Origin: Bin5 sp965207495
GTDB lineage: Bacteria > Chloroflexota > Anaerolineae > Caldilineales > Caldilineaceae
DNA length: 64,000 nucleotides
NCBI GenBank assembly: GCA_965207495.1
Contig: OZ242287.1
Location: 4,836,001-4,900,000, forward strand
Reading direction: 5' to 3'
The notes beneath the pieces are model-generated. The model saw nothing but the letters and a program-made list of their open reading frames with translations. It did not search any database and was not told the origin of the DNA. Each line of letters opens with the position of its first letter. The stretch's first letter is position 1. This document shows positions 31,872 through 41,105 of this stretch, one piece after another. A program made the position numbers and the translations under genes.

Positions 31872-34394
31872 TCATTCCTCATTCCTGGCTTGTCCCGTTT
31901 CCAACCGATTGTACATTTCGAACCAGTCGGGCAGGTCTCTGCTCCGGTCTTGGGCTTTGCGCCGTTCATCCTCTCGCCGCCAGGCGATCATCCTGCGCGT
32001 GATTTCTTCTTTGACGATTCTGGGGTTGGGAACGTGATCGAAGGTGAACGCGCCTTCACCGGCAGCTGTCTGAACGATGATGTTGCCGAAATTCAGCATA
32101 ACTTTCAGCGGCGAGTTCATCTCAAGGCGGATGTCCTGGATGTCGCTGAGTTGGGCTTCGCGGCGCTGCTCGCTGAGAAAGAGCGGTAGCTTCTCGATGT
32201 CGATTATCCTATCTTCGGTCACTGTGTAGGTGTCATTCCACCAGTCGGTCACGGCCCAGAGGACCCAGCCCAGGGTAGCGAGAGTCACCAGTCCACCGGA
32301 CAGAAGGAGAGTCTGCGCGTCCAAGCTGGACTGGAGCTGCTGCAACAGTACGACTGAAGAGAAACCACCAGCGAGAAACAGGAGCTCTAACAGAAGCAGC
32401 ATTCCGGGAAGAGCAATCTGGACCAAGAGTATCCACCAGTGCTTGTGCCAGACGATTCGTTCCGTTGATTCCCAGTCGAGTGAGCTGTCGACGGAGATCT
32501 TGCGGCGTAGTTTTTGCCATAGGCCGGGGACTTCAGCAGTGTCATCGGGGATGGAGGGCGCCAGATCGTCATACACGCGGCTAGGCAGGTCGACGGACAG
32601 ACCGAGACGATTCTCAAGGGCGTTCTGGATGTCGAGCTTATTTTCGGCGCTGGACCGTTGCTGGGACAGGCTGCGGTGGTGAAAGATGGCTGTTCGGAGG
32701 CTGTCGGGGTGGGCGACATAGTCGAAGTCGATGGAGCCGGTTGTGCCGGCGGTGTAGACGGAAAGGGTACCGAAATTGAAGAGGTTGCCCCAGAATGTTG
32801 TGGCCACGTCAACGCGCTGGATCTGTTCGAGCAAGGCTTCCTGGCGATGTTCACTGAAAAAGATGACTTTTTCCTGTTGAATTACCCTGCGGTTGGTAAC
32901 GATAAAGTAGTCGTTCAGGTAGTTGAGAAAACCCCAGATTAGTGACAGGACGAAGAGGGGCGCGCAGATTCCCAGACCGACCCAGAGGGGGAAACCGAGG
33001 ATAGAGAGCAGCCATATCAGACCGGTGCTGGCGAGGATGGCGAGGGCGGCGGCCTTTGTCTGGCTGATGAGCGCCAGCCAATGACGCAGGTGCAGATTGA
33101 CCAGGAGTTCGTCTTTGCGCAGCCAGGGGTAGTCCTGCCGCTGCTCGTGATCGGTGTCGTCCTTTTGGGCGGGCAGGCGGGCGGCGACTTTGTCGACTGT
33201 TTCGGGGCCGCAGATCTGCCCGAAACGTTGGTAGTCCTGCCGGTGAAGTCGCAGCCAGAGGCTGCCGGGTTCGGATTCGACGGTCAGCTCGACGGGAGTC
33301 GGGGCCAGGAGCGCGGTTTCGTTAAAGGTTACTATGCCGCGCACGGGTGCACGCGGCAAGGCGCGATTTTCTTCGTCAAGCGCGCTGAGGACGGCACGGC
33401 TGTTTTCCAGCAGGATCCACATGCTGTCAGCGCTGTCCCCCTGCTGCATGACCGGATGGTATTGGGGGATGCGGTGGAAGCTGAAGAAGCCGGCCAGTTG
33501 GATCTGTTCGTGGGGAGTCAGCCCTGCGAATATGGAGACTGCGCTGATGGTTTTGGCGGGCAAGAGCTGTATCTCCGGGTCCATCGCTTGCGGGAAGCGA
33601 CGGCCGACCTGCCGGAGAGTTTTCCAGGGCAGTTCGTAGACGGTCGTCTCGGTTTTGGCTTCGGCCCAATGGCCGTATTTGTCCGGGGCGGCGTTGTTTG
33701 TGACGCCGACACTGCCTGGAAACCCAAAGGAGCCGCCAGTGCCCAACAGCAGGCGGTTATCGGCCCTGCGAGGATGGTAGAGTTCAATCTGACCCTGGGC
33801 GATGAGATAAAGTGTGCTTGGGGCCTGGTTCTGTGTATAGAGGACAGTGCCCGCGTCGACTGTCTGGCTGCGGAGTTCGTCTGCCAGGAAGCCGAGGATG
33901 ACCATATCGACATCGGCCAACAGGGGCATGGTTCGCAGACGATTTACCATGGCCTGATAGGCCGTCTGCTGGTGGGCGGTGGGATAGCGGTAGAGGAGCC
34001 GCTCGACTGTTGACCGTTCGATGCACAGGGCCGAAACCGCGTTCTCGGCTGTGGCAGTGCTTATGTAGGTGAGACTGAAGGTCAATTCGTAGCGGCCAAG
34101 TATATCGCCGGCGATGGCGACGCGGGCGAGCGTGTCTTCGACGCCGGCTTCGGTCGTGTCGCGCCGGGTGACGCGGACGGAGCCGCTAAGGATAAAGAAG
34201 AGGTATTCGGCGGCATCATCTTGCCGGGTCAGTTCGTCGCCGGGGGGAAAGTCGATTACGAGGGAGTTGGATTGGAGGAGTTCGGCGATTTCCTCCAAGG
34301 GCAGCCCTTTCAGATAGAGAAGAGATTGAAGCAACGCCATGGTAGGAGGCGTGCCGACAAAGCGGGCGAGGCCGGCGTGGCTGCCGCGTGTCAT
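31872..34394 (-). CDS. large membrane protein: three cNMP-binding-like domains and two bPH2 domains
   Basis: 840 aa. Residues about 25-140, 155-275 and 285-400 each look like a cyclic-nucleotide-binding (cupin-like) domain: FPPGDELTRQDDAAEYLFFILSG-type, then AGTVLYTQNQAPSTLYLIAQGQ-type, then the more divergent YHPVMQQGDSADSMWILLE. Two near-identical modules follow, each with a pair of membrane helices and a bacterial PH domain of the YdbS/bPH2 type (DYFIVTNRRVIQQEK... and DTYTVTEDRIIDIEK...). The phosphate-binding Arg of the cNMP pocket is not clearly conserved, so ligand binding is uncertain. It follows uvrC by 13 bases on the same strand. Function unknown; a membrane sensor is a guess from architecture. 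Confidence 0.82.
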   Translation of the reverse strand: MTRGSHAGLARFVGTPPTMALLQSLLYLKGLPLEEIAELLQSNSLVIDFPPGDELTRQDDAAEYLFFILSGSVRVTRRDTTEAGVEDTLARVAIAGDILGRYELTFSLTYISTATAENAVSALCIERSTVERLLYRYPTAHQQTAYQAMVNRLRTMPLLADVDMVILGFLADELRSQTVDAGTVLYTQNQAPSTLYLIAQGQIELYHPRRADNRLLLGTGGSFGFPGSVGVTNNAAPDKYGHWAEAKTETTVYELPWKTLRQVGRRFPQAMDPEIQLLPAKTISAVSIFAGLTPHEQIQLAGFFSFHRIPQYHPVMQQGDSADSMWILLENSRAVLSALDEENRALPRAPVRGIVTFNETALLAPTPVELTVESEPGSLWLRLHRQDYQRFGQICGPETVDKVAARLPAQKDDTDHEQRQDYPWLRKDELLVNLHLRHWLALISQTKAAALAILASTGLIWLLSILGFPLWVGLGICAPLFVLSLIWGFLNYLNDYFIVTNRRVIQQEKVIFFSEHRQEALLEQIQRVDVATTFWGNLFNFGTLSVYTAGTTGSIDFDYVAHPDSLRTAIFHHRSLSQQRSSAENKLDIQNALENRLGLSVDLPSRVYDDLAPSIPDDTAEVPGLWQKLRRKISVDSSLDWESTERIVWHKHWWILLVQIALPGMLLLLELLFLAGGFSSVVLLQQLQSSLDAQTLLLSGGLVTLATLGWVLWAVTDWWNDTYTVTEDRIIDIEKLPLFLSEQRREAQLSDIQDIRLEMNSPLKVMLNFGNIIVQTAAGEGAFTFDHVPNPRIVKEEITRRMIAWRREDERRKAQDRSRDLPDWFEMYNRLETGQARNEE

Positions 34395-34407
34395 TGCAGG
34401 TACCTCT

Positions 34408-36303
34408 TCACAGATGCTCCTTGACCGTTTGAGCGGCTCTGCGGTTCATGCCCGGCACGGTCCGCAGCTCATCGAGGGTGGCCTGGCGGATCTTATCGAG
34501 GTCGCCGTTGAAGTATTGAAGGAGCGAACGCCGTCTTCTGGGGCCGATGCCGGGCAGGGTGTCGAGCACGGTGGTGGTCTGCCCCTTGCGGCGCAGATTG
34601 CGATGGTAGGTGACGGCGAAGCGGTGGGCCTCATCGCGAATACGCTGCACCATATAGAAGGCGCGGCTGCCGCGGCGCAGATGGATGGGATTGCGGCGCT
34701 GGGGGAGGAAGATTTCTTCTTCCCGTTTTGCGAGGGCGACGACAGGCACTCTTTCTGCGAGATCGAATTCATCCAAGACTTCGTTGGCAACGCCGAGCTG
34801 TCCTTTGCCGCCGTCAACGATGACGAGGTCGGGAAGCAGTTTCCAGTGGGCGGCGCCGGACGGTTTGCGGCCGGGCCGGTCCTGGTCCTCTTCAACGGCG
34901 CGGCGGAAGCGGCGGCGCAGTACTTCGCGCATACTTGCGTAGTCGTCGGGTTCGCCGTGGGCGCCTTTGCCGCGGATCTTGAAGCGTTTGTAGGCGGACT
35001 TGAGGGGGGCGCCGCGGGCGAATACGACCATGGAGCCGACGGTGTTGGTACCCTGAAGGGTGCTGATGTCGTAGCATTCGATACGGGTCGGGGGCACCTG
35101 CAGGCCGAGGCCATTCTGGAGTTCGGTAAGGGCTTCGGTCTGGCGATTGGTGTCCTCGGCCCATTGGGCCTTCTGTACGCGCAGGTGCTCCTCGGCATTG
35201 CTCTTGGCGAACTCCATCAGTTTGCGCTTTTTGCCCCTCTGCGGCATGCGGATCTCGACCTTGGTGCCGCGCAGTTTGCTCAGCCAGGCTGCCAGGAGGT
35301 CTTTTGTGCGGGGCACAAACTGGACGAGCAGGCGGGGGGGAACGTGGGAGGCGTCGTCGTAGAAGCGCTGGATGAAGATGCCAATCAGATCGCCGAGGTT
35401 TTCGGCGCTTGTCTCGGAGACCTCAACCCCTTGGAGGGCGAAGTTCTCTCTTCCAATCAGTCTGCCGCGGCGCACCATCAGGATCTGGACAACGGTGTCG
35501 TTTGACTTCGCGTCCTGGGCGATGGCGACGACGTCTTCGTCGTCGTTCTGAACTCCGACCACTTTCTGCTGGTGGACGATGCGCTGGGCGGCTTTGATGC
35601 GGTCGCGGTAGACGGCGGCGAGCTCGAAGTTGAAGCGGCCGGCGGCGGTGTGCATGCGGGTCTCCAACTCGTTGATCACTTCTTCGGTGTCGCCTTCGAG
35701 GAAGTTGACGAGTTGTCGGATGCCTTCGCGATATTCGGAGCGGCTCTGGACACCGATACAGGGACCGCCGCACAGTTTGAGATGGTAGTAGAGGCAGGGG
35801 CTTTCGTCGGCGCCGGAGATGGAGCGATCACAGTCGAGATAGGGGAAGACTTTGCGGACCGATTCGAGCGTGCGGCTCACGGCCCAGCTGCTGGTAAAGG
35901 GGCCGAAGTAGCGGGCGCCGTCGCCCGTGATCTGGCGCACGCGCTCCACTTTGGGGAAGTCATTCTGCCAGTTGACCTTGATATAGGGGTAGCCTTTGTC
36001 ATCCTTGAGCATGACATTGTAGTGGGGCTGGTGACGCTTGATCAGGTCGTTTTCGAGGATCAGCGCTTCCATCTCGGTTGGGGTGACCCACCAGGTGATG
36101 TCCCTCACCTTGGTGACCATTTCGTCGATGCGGGGAGAGTGTTTAGCAGACCGTTGGAAGTAGCTGCGCACGCGATTTCGCAGGACCAACGCTTTGCCCA
36201 CATAGAGAGCGCTGGCGTGCTCGTCCCACATGAGATAGCAGCCGGGTTTGCTGGGCAGTTCTTCGAGTTTTCGACGCACCTGTTGCGGAAGTAGCGCTTT
36301 CAT
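34408..36303 (-). CDS. uvrC: excinuclease ABC subunit C
   Basis: Nucleotide excision repair nuclease making both cuts around the lesion with UvrB, 631 aa. The N-terminal GIY-YIG domain has KPGCYLMWDEHASALYVGKAL, then the UVR domain (about residue 200, INELETRMHTAAGRFNFELA), a Cys-containing stretch SPCLYYHLKLCGGPCIG, the RNase H-like endonuclease domain with IECYDISTLQGTN and VIVDGGKGQL, and C-terminal helix-hairpin-helix TLPGIGPRRRRSLLQYF and TVPGMNRRAAQTV. The ATG at 36303 has no ribosome site but lies one base from the predicted transcription start. The open frame continues upstream into a dispersed repeat and is not coding there. Confidence 0.97.
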   Translation of the reverse strand: MKALLPQQVRRKLEELPSKPGCYLMWDEHASALYVGKALVLRNRVRSYFQRSAKHSPRIDEMVTKVRDITWWVTPTEMEALILENDLIKRHQPHYNVMLKDDKGYPYIKVNWQNDFPKVERVRQITGDGARYFGPFTSSWAVSRTLESVRKVFPYLDCDRSISGADESPCLYYHLKLCGGPCIGVQSRSEYREGIRQLVNFLEGDTEEVINELETRMHTAAGRFNFELAAVYRDRIKAAQRIVHQQKVVGVQNDDEDVVAIAQDAKSNDTVVQILMVRRGRLIGRENFALQGVEVSETSAENLGDLIGIFIQRFYDDASHVPPRLLVQFVPRTKDLLAAWLSKLRGTKVEIRMPQRGKKRKLMEFAKSNAEEHLRVQKAQWAEDTNRQTEALTELQNGLGLQVPPTRIECYDISTLQGTNTVGSMVVFARGAPLKSAYKRFKIRGKGAHGEPDDYASMREVLRRRFRRAVEEDQDRPGRKPSGAAHWKLLPDLVIVDGGKGQLGVANEVLDEFDLAERVPVVALAKREEEIFLPQRRNPIHLRRGSRAFYMVQRIRDEAHRFAVTYHRNLRRKGQTTTVLDTLPGIGPRRRRSLLQYFNGDLDKIRQATLDELRTVPGMNRRAAQTVKEHL

Positions 36304-36339
36304 GATTTCGATTGTATCACGTCTCTTTGGGCGGTTCAA
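36303..36339 (-). promoter_or_regulatory. putative leaderless uvrC promoter
   Basis: Minus strand TTGAAC (36339-36334), 17 bases, TACAAT (36316-36311) with TGA directly before it. The expected +1 is 36304 or 36303, i.e. at the ATG. No SOS-box-like palindrome is evident. Confidence 0.6.
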
Positions 36340-36356
36340 TCGACTGGCTTTTCGGG

Positions 36357-36669
36357 GTGCGTCCCAGATTTGGGGTGGAAGCGGTCTGGCGGTGAGATTT
36401 TTCCTCAGGTCGGTGGCACTGTTTGCCGGCTCTGGGAGAGACGCAGGGCGGGCGCCAGGGCTGCCCCGACAGGACCGTTGGCGAGGATGGCGAAGACACT
36501 GTGGGAGGCGCGCGAGGGCAGACATAAGGCCTGGCCCGGCGGTGGCGGTGGGGGGGAAACTGATGGCTAGACACATTGCCGGGGAAGAATGAGCATGGTG
36601 GCTAGTAAGGGCGGGGCGTTGCGGGGGCGCAGCCCCTGCACAAGGGAGGGCCGAAGGCCCGGACGCCCA
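36357..36669 (+). repeat. dispersed ~310-bp repeat, copy 2
   Basis: Second copy of the element at 16555-16866, same orientation and order of shared blocks, ending with GGGCCGAAGGCCC and CGCCCA. Roughly two thirds of positions agree by eye, with the right-hand 120 bases best conserved. It sits between the uvrC promoter and the tRNA operon promoter, in a 658-base gap without genes. Confidence 0.7.
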
Positions 36670-36678
36670 GAACAGCAG

Positions 36679-36720
36679 TTTTCAGTGGTTAGTTTTCAGC
36701 GGTTAGTTTTCAATTTTTAG
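36679..36720 (+). repeat. 14-bp tandem repeat, three units
   Basis: TTTTCAGTGGTTAG, TTTTCAGCGGTTAG and TTTTCAATTTTTAG in direct succession, right after copy 2 of the dispersed repeat, mirroring the tandem repeat after copy 1. Confidence 0.8.
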
Positions 36721-36961
36721 TGAACTGCGAACGGCAGTGGTCAGTGACTGCGGAAGTTGGTGGCGAATTGGCTATGGCTGAGCCGTTGCAGGCCAAGTTT
36801 AAGTCTTACGTCTGTTGGGCCTGTTGACTCTTGTGGATTCTCGTCTACTCTGGTACAGCGCCTGGAAAGTGCTGGGCGGGGGCCCTGACGTCATTGGGAG
36901 AGGAGATTTTTCAAGGTGAAAGAAGGATAAGAAACGTATTTTGAATTGGAGGTATTCAGAT

Positions 36962-36989
36962 TTGACCAGCACTTTGAATGTGATATAAT
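36962..36989 (+). promoter_or_regulatory. strong promoter of the tRNA-tuf-ribosomal operon
   Basis: TTGACC (36962-36967), 16 bases, TATAAT (36984-36989) preceded by TGTGA. Start near 36996, 18 bases before the first tRNA. The only strong promoter found before the ribosomal genes. Confidence 0.8.
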
Positions 36990-37013
36990 CACTCAGGTGT
37001 CGTCTGAGCACGC

Positions 37014-37088
<75 letters not shown>

Positions 37089-37184
37089 TCGGTTTAGGCG
37101 TTCTGACCGTGGCCGACTCGGGAGTTTTTGAACGTTAGCGGCGGCTAGGCAGACGAGGCACATTAATAGAAGCGCTATAAGAAT

Positions 37185-37268
<84 letters not shown>

Positions 37269-37303
37269 TTCAGAGGTAGTGCGATTTGACGGTCGTATGA
37301 TCT

Positions 37304-37384
<81 letters not shown>

Positions 37385-37447
37385 TAACGAGGTTGGCACG
37401 CAGACGCAGGGCGGGCTTGAACCTTCAGGTTTACCGCGTTATTGACA

Positions 37448-37489
37448 ATTGAGTGTAAGAGCCGCAGGATTGAGTGTAAGAGCCGCAGG
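37448..37489 (+). repeat. perfect 21-bp tandem duplication in the tuf leader
   Basis: A 21-base unit beginning ATTGAGTGTAAGAG and ending CCGCAGG occurs at 37448-37468 and again at 37469-37489 without a mismatch, between tRNA-Thr and the attenuator hairpin. A perfect -35 box TTGACA (37442-37447) touches it; a matching -10 is weak. Confidence 0.9.
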
Positions 37490-37496
37490 ATCATTG

Positions 37497-37525
37497 CCGC
37501 CCACCTAATTGCTGGTGGGCGGTTT
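37497..37525 (+). terminator. attenuator-like hairpin before tuf
   Basis: CCGCCCACC (37497-37505) pairs perfectly with GGTGGGCGG (37514-37522) around TAATTGCT, then TTT. It lies 108 bases before the tuf ATG in a 256-base untranslated stretch, so it probably stops part of the transcripts after the tRNAs. Confidence 0.6.
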
Positions 37526-37632
37526 GCAGCAGTTACTGAAGATTACGTTCTTTTCGCGCTTCGAAGGTATCGCTCAGATTGGAGCGAGGCAGCGGATCAG
37601 ACCATTAAACATAAGCAGGAGGCAGCAACCAA

Positions 37633-38832
<1,200 letters not shown>

Positions 38833-38845
38833 TATAAAGTGGTTC

Positions 38846-38876
38846 GTGGCGAGTGGGTTCACTCGCCACACTTTTT
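38846..38876 (+). terminator. terminator-like hairpin between tuf and rpsJ
   Basis: GTGGCGAGT (38846-38854) pairs perfectly with ACTCGCCAC (38861-38869) around GGGTTC; AC and TTTTT follow. rpsJ starts 31 bases later, leaving no room for a separate promoter, so read-through must feed the ribosomal genes unless a promoter lies inside tuf. Confidence 0.7.
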
Positions 38877-38907
38877 GTCCCTGGGCTACGACAAGAGAGA
38901 AGACTAC

Positions 38908-39216
38908 ATGGCAAAGCAAAAGATCCGTATCAAGCTCAAGGCATACGATCACCGCGTTCTGGATGCGTCGGCACAGCAGATCGTCACTGCTGCTGAGCAG
39001 ACGGGCGCCCAGGTGGTAGGGCCTGTGCCTCTGCCGACGAGGATCGAGAAGTTTACGGTGATGCGATCGCCGTTCATCGACAAGGACAGCCGTGAGCAGT
39101 TTGAGATTCGGACTCACAAGCGTTTGATCGATGTGGTAGATCCAGGCAACAAGACGATTGAGAATCTCACTCGTCTGAATTTGCCGGCCGGTGTCGATAT
39201 CGAGATTAAGCTATAG
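38908..39216 (+). CDS. rpsJ: 30S ribosomal protein S10
   Basis: 102 aa, full length. Starts KQKIRIKLKAYDHRVLD and contains the typical GPVPLPTRIEKFTVMRSPF loop and EQFEIRTHKRLIDV. S10 sits in the 30S head and, as NusE, also joins NusB in antitermination, which is relevant just behind a terminator-like hairpin. The ATG at 38908 follows AAGAGAGAAG; the open frame further upstream covers the hairpin and is not coding. First gene of the S10 cluster. Confidence 0.97.
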   Translation: MAKQKIRIKLKAYDHRVLDASAQQIVTAAEQTGAQVVGPVPLPTRIEKFTVMRSPFIDKDSREQFEIRTHKRLIDVVDPGNKTIENLTRLNLPAGVDIEIKL

Positions 39217-39351
39217 GGCTCAGTTTATGGCCGCGGGCGGAGAGCGTTGTGCAGGTTGGTGCTGCGCCGATCGGCCAGGGGTGGGCTTGGTTGGGCCATG
39301 TGACGGCAGGTCGAATTTTCGTTGACCGCGCTGTCAGTGCTGGAGGAGCAA

Positions 39352-39981
39352 GTGAAAGGGATTTTGGGCCGCAAGGTAGGGATGACCCAGCTGTTTGATG
39401 ACAGCGGGGCGGTGGTGCCGGTCACGGTTATCGAAGCTGGTCCCTGTTATGTCACGCAGGTGAAGGCCGAAGATACGGACGGGTACAACGCCATACAGGT
39501 TGGCTTTGAAGAGGTGGCGGAGCGCAAGTTGACCAAGGGTCAGCTCGGTCATCTACAGAAGGCCAATGTGCCGAAGGTGCGATTTGTGCGAGAGTTGCGA
39601 TTGCCGAGCGAGGCGGGGCATGCGCTGGGAGATGTGATCAAGGCGGATGTGTTTGCCGAGGGCGAGATTGTGGATGTCACGGGCACGTCGAAGGGAAAGG
39701 GATTTGCCGGCGCAGTCAAGCGGCACGGATTCCGAGGCGGGCCGAAGACCCATGGGCAGTCGGACAGACATCGTGCGCCGGGCGCACGGGGCGCCGGCTC
39801 GACACCGGGCCACACCTTCCCGGGGATGAAGGGACCAGGACAGATGGGTAACGAACGCGTTACCGTGCAGAATCTGAAGGTCGCTCTTGTTGATGCTGAG
39901 CGCAATTTGCTCGCGGTTCAAGGCGCGGTACCTGGCCCGCGTAATGGGTTGGTAATCGTACGTACGGCGGCAAAGGCGTAA
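39352..39981 (+). CDS. rplC: 50S ribosomal protein L3
   Basis: 209 aa, starting with KGILGRKVGMTQLFDD. The long loop reaching the peptidyl transferase centre is seen around GFAGAVKRHGFRGGPKTHGQ and HRAPGARGAGSTPGHTFPG, with the Gln that is methylated by PrmB in other bacteria at KTHGQSD. GTG at 39352 is used because GGAGG lies five bases upstream; the frame runs a little further upstream without a ribosome site. Binds the 3' domain of 23S rRNA and starts 50S assembly. Confidence 0.97.
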   Translation: MKGILGRKVGMTQLFDDSGAVVPVTVIEAGPCYVTQVKAEDTDGYNAIQVGFEEVAERKLTKGQLGHLQKANVPKVRFVRELRLPSEAGHALGDVIKADVFAEGEIVDVTGTSKGKGFAGAVKRHGFRGGPKTHGQSDRHRAPGARGAGSTPGHTFPGMKGPGQMGNERVTVQNLKVALVDAERNLLAVQGAVPGPRNGLVIVRTAAKA

Positions 39982-40040
39982 GACGGGGCCGTCGGTTCAA
40001 CTAATCAGGAACTGGCAGCTACTGGTACGGAGGCGAAACG

Positions 40041-40664
40041 GTGGAAGTACCAATTCGAAATATGGCCGGTGAAGAGATCGGTCAGACGCAGTTGGAGGAA
40101 ACGGTATTCGCCGCTCCGATCAATCGGGGGCTGATGCACCAGGCTTTGGTGAGACAGTTGGCGAACGCGCGCACGGGTACGCGTAAGACGAAGTCGCGCA
40201 GCGAGGTTCGCGGTGGCGGGCGCAAGCCTTGGCGTCAGAAGGGCACCGGGCGGGCGCGGCACGGGTCGATCCGGTCTCCAATCTGGGTAGGGGGCGGGAC
40301 GGCATTTGGCCCCTCACCGCGTAAGTATACGCAGAAGATGCCCAAGAAGATGCGCAGGGCTGCTTTGCGGAGCGCGCTGAGCGTTAAGGCAGGGGCGGAT
40401 GAGATCGTTGTGCTGGAGGCGTTGACGATGGATGCGCCGAAGACAAAGGTCTTCAAGCAGGCGCTAGCTGATCTGGGTCTGGACAGCAGTAGCGTACTCG
40501 TAATTTTGCCGGAGCAGGACCTTGCTGTTGAGAAGTCGATCAGCAACCTGCCGCAGGCGAAGTCGCTTCTCAGCGGGAACCTGAACATTCAAGATCTTCT
40601 CAGCCATGACAGGTTACTTATGCCGCAGGCCTCGGTCGATCTTATTCACGACTGGCTTGCTTGA
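40041..40664 (+). CDS. rplD: 50S ribosomal protein L4
   Basis: 207 aa. The exit-tunnel loop is visible as KTKSRSEVRGGGRKPWRQKG followed by TGRARHGSIRSP, and the globular part follows from KMRRAALRSALS. GTG start at 40041 with GGAGG about seven bases upstream. In Escherichia coli L4 represses the S10 operon through a leader structure; the leader here differs and such control cannot be claimed. Confidence 0.97.
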   Translation: MEVPIRNMAGEEIGQTQLEETVFAAPINRGLMHQALVRQLANARTGTRKTKSRSEVRGGGRKPWRQKGTGRARHGSIRSPIWVGGGTAFGPSPRKYTQKMPKKMRRAALRSALSVKAGADEIVVLEALTMDAPKTKVFKQALADLGLDSSSVLVILPEQDLAVEKSISNLPQAKSLLSGNLNIQDLLSHDRLLMPQASVDLIHDWLA

Positions 40665-40742
40665 GGGCTGCCTTTTCCGAAAACACGGATGGTTGCCAAC
40701 GGCTAGGAAGAATGGGTCAGCGTCCGATACGAGGAGAACGAG

Positions 40743-41033
40743 ATGCACGTTTATGAAGTGATAAAGCGCCCTGTAATTACGGAAAAGTCGTACGATGCGG
40801 CCGATTTCAACAATCAGTACACTTTTGAGGTCGACACGCGGGCCAATAAGCACCAGATTCGTGATGCCGTGGAGACCGCATTCAGAGTGAATGTGATGGA
40901 CGTTCGGGTGATGATGATGCCGGCCAAGACGGGGATGCGCGGTCGGCGCAAGGTGGTGCGGAAGTCGCCCTGGAAGAAGGCCATTGTTACTCTGAGTGAA
41001 GGTGACAGCATCCAGTTCTTTGAAGGTGTATAA
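40743..41033 (+). CDS. rplW: 50S ribosomal protein L23
   Basis: 96 aa, usual length. Starts MHVYEVIKRPVITEKSYD; the extended loop is RRKVVRKSPWKKAIVTL. L23 lies at the tunnel exit and is the docking site for trigger factor and SRP. ATG preceded by GAGGAGAACGAG. Member of the S10 cluster, 78 bases after rplD. Confidence 0.97.
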   Translation: MHVYEVIKRPVITEKSYDAADFNNQYTFEVDTRANKHQIRDAVETAFRVNVMDVRVMMMPAKTGMRGRRKVVRKSPWKKAIVTLSEGDSIQFFEGV

Positions 41034-41105
41034 CGGTCAGGAGCTGGCGGGAGAAGCGGGAGCGGTTTATTCCCATCCTTTTCTTCTCGAACGGAGATAG
41101 ATTCT

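Noticed and set aside
36304..36576. N-terminal extension of uvrC by 91 codons
   Set aside because: The extension runs into the dispersed repeat and a promoter, and UvrC normally starts at the ATG at 36303.
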